From: Deltaproteobacteria bacterium
GTDB taxonomy: Bacteria > Desulfobacterota > Desulfarculia > Adiutricales > Adiutricaceae
Assembly: GCA_031264145.1 (NCBI GenBank)
Contig: JAISEK010000148.1
Coordinates: forward strand, 1-64,000
DNA length: 64,000 nt
Reading direction: 5' to 3'
The first letter of the stretch is position 1, and every line of letters begins with the position of its first letter. A program made the translations under genes and the position numbers. The notes below the pieces were generated by a model. It was not told the origin of the DNA. It saw only the letters and a list, made by a program, of their open reading frames with translations, and did no database searches. Below are positions 19,125 through 29,267 of this stretch, piece by piece.

Positions 19125-19783
19125 GCCTTCCTCCGCAGCGGGCCAGGATCCTGGCCAGGCCTCTTGGGGTGGCCGCCGTCCTGGGGCTCCTTCTCCTCTC
19201 GGCCTGCGGCCTCTCCAGGCCCTACCCGGCCATCCGCTCCTTCACCCTTGAGCCGCCGGCCCCAGACCCCGCCCCGGCCGCGGCCAAGAACCGCCGGCCC
19301 CTCCTCGTCCAGGTCTCCCCTGGCGGGGCTGCCCCCCAGTACGAGACGGCCAAGCTGATCTACCGGATAGGCCCCAACGAGTTCCGGGGGGACTTCTACA
19401 ACGAGCTGGTGGGCCTGCCCGCCCGCCTGGTGGCGGATCGGCTGGCCGCCTTCCTGGACCGGCGGAGCCCCCTGGTCCAGGCCAGCCAGGGGATTGGCGC
19501 CCGCGCCCCCGACCTTTCCCTGGACGTGTACCTCCTGGCCTTCCACGGCGACTACACCCAGAGCCCCCCCCTGGCCGTGGTCGAGGCCAAGATCTCCCTG
19601 ACCGATCTGAGGCGCGGCCGATCGAAGGGCCTGTTTTCCAAGACCTATTCGGGCCTGGCGGTCCTCCCGGCCGACCCGCCAGACCGTCCGGCCGACCAGG
19701 CCAGGGGCCTGGCCGAGGCCCTGGCCCCGATCCTGGCCGAGGTCCTTGCCGACCTGGAGCGAAGCCTCCGTGGCCAGCCCTGA
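19121..19783 (+). CDS. ABC-type transport auxiliary lipoprotein (PqiC/DUF330-like)
   Basis: Lipobox LLLLSACGLSRPYPAIRSFTLEPP; RPLLVQVSPGGAAPQYETAKLIYRIGPNEFRGDFYNELV; overlaps MCE stop. Confidence 0.85.
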   Translation: MSLPPQRARILARPLGVAAVLGLLLLSACGLSRPYPAIRSFTLEPPAPDPAPAAAKNRRPLLVQVSPGGAAPQYETAKLIYRIGPNEFRGDFYNELVGLPARLVADRLAAFLDRRSPLVQASQGIGARAPDLSLDVYLLAFHGDYTQSPPLAVVEAKISLTDLRRGRSKGLFSKTYSGLAVLPADPPDRPADQARGLAEALAPILAEVLADLERSLRGQP

Positions 19784-19814
19784 GCCCCCGCAGGGCCGCG
19801 AAGGTAAGCCGCCC

Positions 19815-21425
19815 ATGACCGCCCCATCCGGCGGCGGGCCCTGGGGCCCAGTCCCACTCCTGCTGGTCCTCGGGGCCCTCCTGGGCCTGGCCGTGGCCCC
19901 GGAATACCCCGGCTTCTGGGTCATCCCCCTGGCCGCGGCCCTGGCCGTCCGGCTGGCCAGTGGCCCCCGGGCCCTCCTGGGGGATCTGGCCAGCCTGGCC
20001 GGCCACCGGAAAAAGGCCGTCCCGAGGCTGGCCCTGTTCCTGGCCCTGGCCCTCCTGGCCGGGAGCCTGAGGACCCTGCCTGTCCTTCCCCTGGGGGCCC
20101 CACCAGAGGCCACCCTGCCCCCGGAGACCCTGGCCCTCCTGGGCCGCCTCAGGGTGCCGGTCGCGCTCGAGGCCCGCCTGGGCCGCCGGACGGCCCGCGG
20201 GCCGGCCGGCCACCTAATGGATCTCTACGCCCGGGCCTCGGGGCTGGTGACGGCCACCGTCTCCCTGGCCGAGGGGCAGGCCGACGACATGGAGGGCGGT
20301 CTGAGGGTGGCCAGGCCGGACACCCTCTCCATCAGGGCCGAGGGCTTCTCCGAGACCGTGAGCCCAATCAGCCGGGAAGCCATCGACGCCAGCCTCAGAC
20401 GGATGCTGGCCCCCAACCGCCTGGTCTACAACCTCATGGGTGACGGCGAGAAGTCCGTGCTGGACGAGAGCTTCCAGGGGCTGAGCCTGTGGGCCGGGGC
20501 CCTGGAGGAGGCCCGGATCTTCGTCCAGGACCTGGCCTGGCCCGGCCCCGGCCTCCCGCCAGTGGCCCAGGCGGCGGACGCCCTGGTCCTGGCCGGGCCC
20601 CGGATGCCCCTGGGGCGGGAGCGGGAGACGGCCCTGGTCGATTTCGTCGCCGCCGGCGGCCGGCTGCTGGTCCTCCAGGATCCCCTGGTCTCGGGCCTCG
20701 ACCCCGGCGCGCTGGCCAGCTTCGGCCTGGACATGCCCAGGGGCCTGGTGGTCGACCCGGAGGCCGCCTGGGCCGGGACCGACGACCGCTTCATAGTCTG
20801 CCGCGACTTCCCGGCCCACCCCATCACCCTGGGCCTAGAGCAGCCCGTGGTCTGGCCACTGGCCGGGTCCCTGGCCCTGTCGGGCCAGGAGGGCCAGGAG
20901 GGCGGGGCACAGGAGGACATTCCGGTCCTGAGGCTTTCCGGGGACACGGCGGCCCAGGCCGGCCCGGAAACGCCAGAGCCGGCCCGCCTGGGGCCAGAAA
21001 TCCTCTTCCACACCTGGGCCGTGGCCCTGTCCTCCCAGGCCTCCTGGCTGGAGACCGACACGGCCTCCATCGCCAGGGGCGGCCACCGCTTCCAGTCCGG
21101 CCAGGACCAGGCCGGTCCCCTGGTCCTGGCCACGGCCACGACGGTGGCCGGCGGGGGGCGCCTGGCCCTTCTGGCCGACGCCGACCTGGCCGCCAACGGC
21201 TTCATCGCGCATGGCGGCAACCTGGCCTTCCTGAACAACGCCCTCCATTGGCTCCTGGGCGCGGAGGACGATCTGGGACCGGCCGCCAGGGGGGGCATGG
21301 CCCTGGACATCGACGGCCGGCGGGCCAGGCTCCTCTTCTGGCTGCCCACGGTCTTCTGGCCCCTCCTGGCCCTCACGGCCTGGTACGCCCTCCACCGCCG
21401 ACGCCAAAGGGCGACGTCCCTCTGA
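19815..21425 (+). CDS. GldG-like ABC-transport auxiliary membrane protein
   Basis: N-terminal TM segments; NRLVYNLMGDGEKSVLDES..GLSLWAGALEEARIFVQDLAW..AADALVLAGPRMPLGRERETALVDFVAAGGRLLVLQDP; C-terminal TM. Confidence 0.72.
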   Translation: MTAPSGGGPWGPVPLLLVLGALLGLAVAPEYPGFWVIPLAAALAVRLASGPRALLGDLASLAGHRKKAVPRLALFLALALLAGSLRTLPVLPLGAPPEATLPPETLALLGRLRVPVALEARLGRRTARGPAGHLMDLYARASGLVTATVSLAEGQADDMEGGLRVARPDTLSIRAEGFSETVSPISREAIDASLRRMLAPNRLVYNLMGDGEKSVLDESFQGLSLWAGALEEARIFVQDLAWPGPGLPPVAQAADALVLAGPRMPLGRERETALVDFVAAGGRLLVLQDPLVSGLDPGALASFGLDMPRGLVVDPEAAWAGTDDRFIVCRDFPAHPITLGLEQPVVWPLAGSLALSGQEGQEGGAQEDIPVLRLSGDTAAQAGPETPEPARLGPEILFHTWAVALSSQASWLETDTASIARGGHRFQSGQDQAGPLVLATATTVAGGGRLALLADADLAANGFIAHGGNLAFLNNALHWLLGAEDDLGPAARGGMALDIDGRRARLLFWLPTVFWPLLALTAWYALHRRRQRATSL

Positions 21426-21839
21426 CCATGGCGCCGGCGGCAGGGCCGGACCCCATCCCCGAAGGCCGGCCCGTCGCCCGGCAAGGCGCCGGCGCCCAGG
21501 GGCGTCGCCCGCCAGATCCCGGCCAGCGGGGGCCGGCGGGACGGTCGGTCTCCCAGCTAAGAGGCTTGACGGGCGCGGCCCAACGGACTCGGGCAACTCT
21601 CCCGGGAGCCTCACCTGGCAGGCCGCACGGACGCCGCCGGGGAGGATGGAACCAAGTCGCCAAGAGACAGTCAGGCTCGGCGCAATAATCTGTAGTCCCC
21701 GAGAGATTTCCTGCCAGCCCAACCGCATGGCGTCCCAACATGCTTGCCAGAGCTTGAAATAGGTCGTTTTTCGAAAAGCCTCTGGCATTTTGCCTCCGAA
21801 TGTTCTGTATTTGTTGGTAGATTAATTATACCAACAAAC

Positions 21840-22325
21840 GGGGGCCGCCATGAATATCGCCCACGAAAGGAGGCGCGGCGGCGGTTCGGACGCAACTACT
21901 TCTACGGGCTGCTCGAAGGGATACGTGAAATCCGGGCAAACGAACGCAGCGCCTACCAGAAAATAGCCGACGTGTCCGAGCAGTGCGGCTATGGCTACGA
22001 CAAGGACAGCGAGACGACCAGGGCATTCCACGCATTCGCACAGAACAAGCCCCACTTAGCCGTGGCGGGCAAGACCGCTGCAGAGCTTATCCCCGAGCGT
22101 GCCAGCATAGGCCAGCCGACGATGGGCTTGACCACCCGGAAATAGACGCGCCGCTGGGGAAGATACTCAAACGAGACATCGGCATTGCGGAGAACTATCT
22201 GAACGAAAAGGAAATGATGCGGCTCGACCGCCTTGTGGCCATGTTCATCGACCACGCCGAGCTGAGGACGGCGTAGCCATCCATGGGTACGCAGGACTGG
22301 TTGAACTGGACGGGTAACCTTGCGG
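21840..22325 (+). pseudogene. Frameshifted RhuM-family protein
   Basis: YFYGLLEGIREIRANERSAYQKIADVSEQCGYGYDKDSETTRAFHAFAQNKPHLAVAGKTAAELIPERASIGQPTMGLT; other frame DAPLGKILKRDIGIAENYLNEKEMMRLDRLVAMFIDHAELRTA; then PMGTQDWLNWTGNL. Confidence 0.75.
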
Positions 22326-22615
22326 CAACATCGTCAGGCCGCCGGGCAGGGCGCTGCCGGCACCCAGCTGGTCCAGCCTGGAGTCCATTTAGCCATAAAT
22401 ACTTAAAAGGGAACAGGCCGTATTGCTAAACGTATGGTCAGGAGAAACATGACCGGAGAAGGGTACTACAACGAAAATTTATCACAAGCAAAACACTAGC
22501 CATAAAAAGATAACTAAATTTATTAAAATCATAATGTTGATAAGAAAAGCTGCGGCGTTGAAAGTCAAAATCCCAGTCAAAAACCCCGCTGACTGGTTTG
22601 AGGAGGTATATAAAA

Positions 22616-22834
22616 ATGGGTTTTCTGACCAGCGATGACATCCACGATCCCGAGGTCGTGCGCGCGAAAGGGATTGACTCCCTGACCCAGGTGCTTGGCC
22701 CTGTAGGCATGGTGGCCTTCATGCGCCTTTACGAGCCTGGCGAGGGTGACTATACGGAGTCAAGACACATATACCAGGACGGCGTGCGTTGCGAGACCTA
22801 CGAGGAGCTGAGGGCACTGTTGGATAAGGACTAG
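22616..22834 (+). CDS. Small conserved hypothetical protein (72 aa)
   Basis: RBS GAGGAGG before ATG; MGFLTSDDIHDPEVVRAKGIDSLTQVLGPVGMVAFMRLYEPGEGDYTESRH. Confidence 0.65.
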   Translation: MGFLTSDDIHDPEVVRAKGIDSLTQVLGPVGMVAFMRLYEPGEGDYTESRHIYQDGVRCETYEELRALLDKD

Positions 22835-22858
22835 GAGGCCTGATTTGGCGGCAAGACA

Positions 22859-22920
22859 TCAGAAACAATGAAGGACCCCACTGGAAACACAGATCCCGTG
22901 GGGTCCTTCATTGTTTCTGA
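22859..22920. repeat. Perfect 22-bp inverted repeat, 18-nt loop
   Basis: TCAGAAACAATGAAGGACCCCA / TGGGGTCCTTCATTGTTTCTGA. Confidence 0.9.
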
Positions 22921-23546
22921 GTTTCTCAAAAATGAAAAGCCACCACGGGGGCTTCGATGTCTATCAGGTTATCAGGAACTCAATCGCAAGGCCGACACAA
23001 GGACTATAGCGCAACCCAAGCCATTCGGCGTCGTTCTCATACCTATCTCTGATCCATATGGCGAAGATCCAGGACGTGGCGGTGAAAAAAGAATGCCTGG
23101 CTTGCATGAAAAATGCTGCGATCATGCTTATGACGAGAAGCGTCACACCCACTGTCATCGATCACCATACCTAAAAAGCTACTTTCCGAACAAACCGGTA
23201 ATTATCCATGCGATAGTGTAAGCAGCGGCAGATGCTATTACAGGAGTTGTAGTATACGCTAAGCCATCATCTTTACGCAAGAATAATACAACACTACGCC
23301 CCCGGCCATCAACGACTCCACGGAGCCCTTTCCACCCTCAGCCCAGTTCCCCTGGCCAATCTTACCTGGCCCAGCCAAGGGCGGCACCATGGCCTGACGG
23401 CCTCCCGTTCACCAATGCCGCGCCATCTCTTCCCTGGCATCCAGGGACAATCTGGGAAATCACGGCGATGGCGCACGGTATTGACGCCGCGCACGGGGAA
23501 GGCGACGTGTTTTTCCCCACAGGGTGGAGGGACCTGGCGCCTGGTC

Positions 23547-24848
23547 CTAGTCATCCTCGGGGAAGCGCTCCCTGATCTTCCGGAGTATCGGCCGGATGGC
23601 CAGGAAGGACTCGATGACCGCTGGGTCGAAATGGTGGCCGCTTTCCTGCTCCATGATCTGGACGGCCAGGGACTCGTCGAATGGTTCCTTGTACGTCTTG
23701 CGGCTGCTCAGGGCGTCAAAGACATCGGCCACCGCCAGAATCCTGCCGTAGATGGATATATCCTCCCCCTTCTTGCCCTGGGCCGGCCGGCCATGGCCGG
23801 CCGGCCCGCCGTCGGTCTTGGGCCCGGGGTAGCCCAGGCCGTCCCAGCGCTCGTGGTGGTCGATGATGATGCTGTGGGCCAGCCGGTCGAGAGGGGAGCG
23901 GTTCGCGGCGTACAGCTTGGCTCCCACCAGGACGTGCCCCTCCATGACCTCGCGCTCGAGCCTGTCGAGACGGCCGGGCTTGTTGAGGATGTGGCTGGGG
24001 ATCCAGGCCTTGCCCACGTCGTGGAGCATGGCCGCCAGCGGGAGGATGTTGAGGACGTGCTCGCGCTCCTTGGACGGCACCCTGTTCCTCTGGGACCAGT
24101 TCCTGTAGATGGCCGTGGTCAGCGAGGCCACCCTCTGGACATGGGCGGAGGTCTCCGTGTAGTCGTGGATCTCGACCAGCCTGAGGCTGTTCAGGACCGA
24201 GGCGTGGAGCATGAGGGCCTTTTCCAGGGCCATGGCCGCATGCCGGGCCAGGAGCGTTAGGCTCAGCTCCTCGCCCTTGCCGAACTCGGTCACCTGACCG
24301 GCCGGGTCCATCGGGTTTATGACCTGCAGGACCCCCAAGAGGTCATCGAGGGGGGTGACCAGTGGCAGGGACATGACGGTCTGGCAGACGTAGTTGTTGG
24401 AGCTGTCGATGTTCTTCTGGTGCTGGAAGGGGGCGTCGAGGTCGATGTTGTCGGTATTGTTGACCGTGAGGACGGTCCTGTTGGCGGCGGCGTAGCCGGC
24501 CAGGGTCGTGGGGCCTATATCTATGGACGTGCCCATGAACGGGAGATCCCCTGACTCGGGGACCAGGCGCTCGAGATAGTCGTTCTGGACTGAGGCAAAC
24601 CTGAGCCGCCCACCGGAGACCATGTAGATGGTCCCTGCCTCGGCCATGACCATCTTGCGGGCACTGGCCAGGATCCTGGCGAGGAGAAGGTCGACGTCCA
24701 CCAGCCCGTTGAAGCCCGCCGCCAGATGCGCGGCCTGTCTGTCCTGTCCTTCCAGTTCTTCATGGATCAAGGGGCTTCCTCCTTGGCCTATGCCCCACGG
24801 CGTCTCAGGGGGCCTCGGGGTGGAGGGCCTTGAAGACGGCCCCGGCAA
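23547..24848 (-). CDS. GAF + HD-GYP domain protein (putative c-di-GMP phosphodiesterase)
   Basis: MLHDVGKAWIPSHILNKPG; IIDHHERWDGLGYPG; ILAVADVFDALSSRKTYKEPF. Confidence 0.92.
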   Translation of the reverse strand: MPGPSSRPSTPRPPETPWGIGQGGSPLIHEELEGQDRQAAHLAAGFNGLVDVDLLLARILASARKMVMAEAGTIYMVSGGRLRFASVQNDYLERLVPESGDLPFMGTSIDIGPTTLAGYAAANRTVLTVNNTDNIDLDAPFQHQKNIDSSNNYVCQTVMSLPLVTPLDDLLGVLQVINPMDPAGQVTEFGKGEELSLTLLARHAAMALEKALMLHASVLNSLRLVEIHDYTETSAHVQRVASLTTAIYRNWSQRNRVPSKEREHVLNILPLAAMLHDVGKAWIPSHILNKPGRLDRLEREVMEGHVLVGAKLYAANRSPLDRLAHSIIIDHHERWDGLGYPGPKTDGGPAGHGRPAQGKKGEDISIYGRILAVADVFDALSSRKTYKEPFDESLAVQIMEQESGHHFDPAVIESFLAIRPILRKIRERFPEDD

Positions 24849-27660
24849 TGTCGTCGATGGTATACGGCTTGCTAACGAAATAGCTTGCCCCCAGGGCCTG
24901 GGCCTTCTCCACCTCGTCGGTCTCGGCCATGCCGCTGGCGATGATGGCCTTCTGGTCCGGCTTTATGGCCAGGATGGCCTCGTAGGTCTGCCGGCCGTTG
25001 ATGCCGGGATCCATGATCATGTCCAGGATGACCAGATCGGCCTCGCTCTTCTTGAGATACTCGACCGCCTCCTCCCCAGAGGAGACCGAGTGGGGATCGT
25101 AGCCCAGGGTCCTGAGCATTTTCTGGGCCAGCTTGCGCTGGATGTCCATGTCATCGACCACCAGGATCTTCTGGCCCTGGCCCTTTAGCTCATCGGGGAC
25201 CGGCAGGCCCTTGCCCTTGGCCGACTTCTCCAGCGCCTTGAAAAAGAGGTTGAAGGTCGTGCCGCCGGTGCCCGTGTTGACCTCTATGGCCCCCCCGTGC
25301 TCCCGCACGATCAGATCCACGACCGCCAGGCCCAGGCCGCGGCCGGCGTCGCCCTTCTTGGAGTAGAAGGGCTCGAAGATGGTCGAGACCTCGTCCTGGG
25401 GGATGCCCGGGCCGTCGTCGGCGATGGAGAGCCGGACGAGGTTCCCTGGGCCAAAGTCGCGCAGCCCCCCCGTGTCGGTCCCGGGCCTCACCGTCTCCAG
25501 GCCGATCTCCACCCGGCCGGCTCCGCCCTTGAGGTCCACGGCCTCGATGGCGTTGACGACGAGGTGCTGGATGGCCTTGACCAGGTGCCTGGGCGAGGCC
25601 TTGATTGTCGCGTCCTTGGCCGGAGGGGCGAAGGAAAGGCCGATCGGCCCCTTGGCCGCGGCCAGGGCCATCCGGACAGGGGGCGAGGCCAGGCTCTTTT
25701 CGACCAGTTCCGAGAGGCTGGCGTCCACCTTGGCCTTGGCCACCCCCCGGGACAGCGTCATCATGTCGCCGACCACGTCCGCGGCCCTCTGGCCCGCGTC
25801 CAGGATCTCGGCCACCGTGGCCCTGTGGGCTGGGCCAAGGGTCTCGTCCCGGAGAAGGAGCTCGGGGTAGCCGATGAGGCCGGAGAGGATGTTGTTGAGC
25901 TCATGGGCCACGGCGGCGGCCATCAGGCCCATGGCCTCCATCCTCTGCGAACGGGAGAGCTTTTCCTTGAGTTCCAGCTTCTCCGTCTCGGCCAGCCTTA
26001 GGTCGGTAATGTCGACGCTTACCCCCAGGACGAACTGCTGGTCCATGTAGGTCATGAGCTTGCCGAAAAGGAGAAGGAACACTTCCCGGCCCCCGTGGTC
26101 CCTGAGAACAAGCTCCGTGCCGCTGACCATGTCCTGGTGGGTGAGATCGTCCATGAACTGGGCCCAGGTGCCCTTGGGGATGTCCAGGATGTCGGCCAGG
26201 CAGCGACCCCGGGCCTGCTCGAAGGAGCACCCCGCGTACCTCTCGAACTGGCCGTTGGCCTCAAGAAGCCTCCCGAGGCTGTCCATGATGGTTATTATCT
26301 GGGGCGAGACCTCGAAGACCGTCCTGAACTTGGCCTCGCTCTCGGCCAGCCTCCGGGCGGCCTCCCTGCGCTGCTCGATCATGCTGTTGGCGGCCTTGGC
26401 CAGCCTGGCCAGCTCGGTGAATGGTTGGGATCTGGGATCGATCTCGACCGAGCCGGTGGCCGCCTCGCCGAAAAAGCGGGTAAAGGCCGAGACGCTGGAG
26501 CCGAGCTTTCTGGAGACCACGACCGAGATGATGGCCACCATGGCCAGCATGCCCAGAGATATGGCCAGGACCCTGTTGGTCTGGTGCCTGAGGTTCCTCT
26601 CGAGGTCACTCTGGAGAACGGCCAGGGACTCGTCCAGGACCGAGGAGCTGACCAGGCTTACCACCACCCACTTCCAGCCGCCCAGGTTACGGTAATAGGC
26701 CACGCAGTCGATGGGCTGGCCGGTATACGAGTCGGGGAGGGAGAAACGGGCCAGCCCCTTGCCCTTTTCCCTGGCCTCGGTGATTACCAGGGCCAGGGTT
26801 TCCGACATGGCCTGGTCGAAGTCCTCCTCGAAGATGTTCCGGCCCACCAAGGCTGGGTCGCCGTAGGACAGGATGTCGCCGTCGTGGTTGATGATTATCA
26901 GGCTCTCCTCAGGTGGCAGGGGCACGTTGTCGGCCCAGCGCAAGAGCTCGGCACCCAGGCTCCCCTCGAAGTCCGAGTAGTAGCCGCTGGCTCCCAGAAT
27001 CCAGTCAAACTTGGGATAGTGCCTGAGGAAGGTCGTAGGGGTCTCGGCGCGGCCCTCCTGCAGGCCGATGCGGTAAAAGCCCTCCCCGATGGCCTTGACC
27101 GACTCGATGGCTTTGGCCAGGGACTCTGGCTCCAGATGAAGCTCCCTGGACGCCTCGCCCTGGGCCCCACCTGGTCCAGGCCCAACAGCCCTGTCGGCGT
27201 GGAAGCCCGGCTCACGGCCGTGCCAGCCCAAGAGCACCTCGCCCTCGGAGGTGGTGCAGAAGTAGCCGCCATGTTCCCCGGAAAAGGAGAGGTGGTCAAG
27301 CATGGCCAGGACGATGTCCTTGGTCGCCCGCTGCCCGAGCGCGGCCAGCCTGGGATCCTCCTCCAGTCCGGAAAGCATGTTCCCAATATCCAGGACCTTA
27401 TTTTTGATGTTTATGTAGAACTTGACCTGGCTGGCGGAAGTCTGGGCGTCGATGTACTCGCATATCCTGTTGGTCTCCATGCTCAGCGAGCTCTCCGCCT
27501 GCTCGTAGTACTCTGAGGCGATCCTCTGGCTCTCCTGGCGGGACCTTGTGATCTCGTAGTTTATCCAGATAACGGCCATGAGGATGATGGAAGCCAGCGA
27601 CACGGCAGTCAAAAGCAACGGGATGACCTTGGCAAGGGCGTGCTTGGGCTCCTTGAGCAT
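24805..27660 (-). CDS. Hybrid sensor histidine kinase (CACHE-like sensor, PAS, HisKA/HATPase, REC)
   Basis: AAAVAHELNNILSGLIGYPELLL; FEPFYSKKGDAGRGLGLAVVDLIVREHGG; KILVVDDMDIQRKLAQKMLRTLGY...VILDMIMDPGINGRQTYE. Confidence 0.94.
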   Translation of the reverse strand: MLKEPKHALAKVIPLLLTAVSLASIILMAVIWINYEITRSRQESQRIASEYYEQAESSLSMETNRICEYIDAQTSASQVKFYINIKNKVLDIGNMLSGLEEDPRLAALGQRATKDIVLAMLDHLSFSGEHGGYFCTTSEGEVLLGWHGREPGFHADRAVGPGPGGAQGEASRELHLEPESLAKAIESVKAIGEGFYRIGLQEGRAETPTTFLRHYPKFDWILGASGYYSDFEGSLGAELLRWADNVPLPPEESLIIINHDGDILSYGDPALVGRNIFEEDFDQAMSETLALVITEAREKGKGLARFSLPDSYTGQPIDCVAYYRNLGGWKWVVVSLVSSSVLDESLAVLQSDLERNLRHQTNRVLAISLGMLAMVAIISVVVSRKLGSSVSAFTRFFGEAATGSVEIDPRSQPFTELARLAKAANSMIEQRREAARRLAESEAKFRTVFEVSPQIITIMDSLGRLLEANGQFERYAGCSFEQARGRCLADILDIPKGTWAQFMDDLTHQDMVSGTELVLRDHGGREVFLLLFGKLMTYMDQQFVLGVSVDITDLRLAETEKLELKEKLSRSQRMEAMGLMAAAVAHELNNILSGLIGYPELLLRDETLGPAHRATVAEILDAGQRAADVVGDMMTLSRGVAKAKVDASLSELVEKSLASPPVRMALAAAKGPIGLSFAPPAKDATIKASPRHLVKAIQHLVVNAIEAVDLKGGAGRVEIGLETVRPGTDTGGLRDFGPGNLVRLSIADDGPGIPQDEVSTIFEPFYSKKGDAGRGLGLAVVDLIVREHGGAIEVNTGTGGTTFNLFFKALEKSAKGKGLPVPDELKGQGQKILVVDDMDIQRKLAQKMLRTLGYDPHSVSSGEEAVEYLKKSEADLVILDMIMDPGINGRQTYEAILAIKPDQKAIIASGMAETDEVEKAQALGASYFVSKPYTIDDIAGAVFKALHPEAP

Positions 27661-29267
27661 ACGAAAAACCTAAAAAAACGTCTACGCTTCGTCGATGACG
27701 TCCTGGCATCGCTGGGGACGGGCACATGGGGCGGAAAAGGGTCCCTGGCCATCACCAAAAGGAAAACTCCCGGCCACAGGAGGAATTATTCAAAAGCCAA
27801 TCGGCCCTGGAACGGACCTTGACCACAAGGACCGAGCCTTTCCACGCTAAGACCGGCAAGACCACCACCGGCCCCAAATCATCGGGTATTATCGGTAGTG
27901 GTTAATCTTAGTGGACTTTGACAAAAAAAGCAACAGCAGCCCTTGACCGACCCGGCCTGGCGGCCCGGGGCAACCAGTCACCCATACGCATATTTCTTGT
28001 CGGCGCTCCGGCATGATTGGTAAAATCTGGCACCGCGGAATCCCGGCTTGATAATTATTCCAGGACAGGCCCATTTGTCTAATTGTCGCGGAAAGGCTTC
28101 AGGTGTCAGGGTATTTGGCTTGATTGAAATATCCTGTTTCCACGTTTCTCTTCCTGGAGGGGACTCCAGGCCGGTGAAAGGACGCCCCAGGCTTGGCGGG
28201 TAACCCCATCGGAGATGAAGAGTGGGCCCCTTCTCCTCTCCTGGCGTAATTATTGCCATCAGCTTAACTGCCTCGTGGCCTGTTTTGCCCTGATTGCCAT
28301 GAATGACCGTATACGGGCCATGGAGTCTTGCGTTAATGCGTCCATAATGCAATTTTTAAGCAAGGTCTTTATTACGCCTCAGCGCAGCAATATAAGCTCT
28401 ATGGCGGATAAAACAAAGAATATGCCCGATCCACCGGCAGACTTTTCGCCAGTCCGTTCATGCCAGCCAGGTCAAATATGCCCAGAAATACAGAATTTTG
28501 ACGTGAGCCAGCACCAGGCATGCTGGCAGCTTGGGCGATGGCTTGAAGCGTGGTCTTGACCTAGCCAGAAACCCCAAATGTCCTTTAGCGCATTGCGCGC
28601 ATATTTGTGGCTGACAATGGTTTTGATTCTGTTGGATGATGTAGCAAGAACATGCAAGGCTATTGAAATAAGGCCAATACTGAAAAGCAATTTTGCTGAT
28701 GACATTAAAACATAAAAAACTTTGGCTTGGAAAGGGCCAGGAACAACGATAGGACTTGATAAATTCTTTGATTGTTCTGAGGGATGGCCAAAACCATGAC
28801 GACACTGAAAATACCCTGAACTCCGTACGCCCCAGCCAGATGCGCTCTTCTGGCCAGCCCGCCGACTCCGCCAGCAATGACGACTGGCAGACGATTTTGG
28901 GACGCAACGCTTATTTTATTGGAGAACACGGGTCTGATATCGACCGTGTCAGCCTTAAGCTGTCCGTTGCCCAGGCTGACTTTGACGGGCATCAACCCGA
29001 CATGGCCAAACTTGAAGACAGGATTATATTATCCATCAATGAATTTCAAAATAGCCTTTACTAGTTTAATATAATTATCATAATCACAAATATTTAATTA
29101 TATAAAAAATGACTAAATAGTTCAAAAATACTTTATAGTATTTTTTATAAACAATATTTTATTACTATATAAAAATATACACTCAATATAGACTGAAATA
29201 AATTTTTAGATCATAGAAAAGCCAAAAGCTACAAATTATGAACCAAAAGTCTCGGCACGGCATGGCC

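Noticed and set aside
26095-27516. 473-aa + strand ORF opposite the histidine kinase
   Set aside because: No domain signature; mirror of the biased codon usage of the kinase gene.
28756-29064. 102-aa ORF after the histidine kinase region
   Set aside because: No recognised family and atypical composition; could be a remnant but not supported enough to call.
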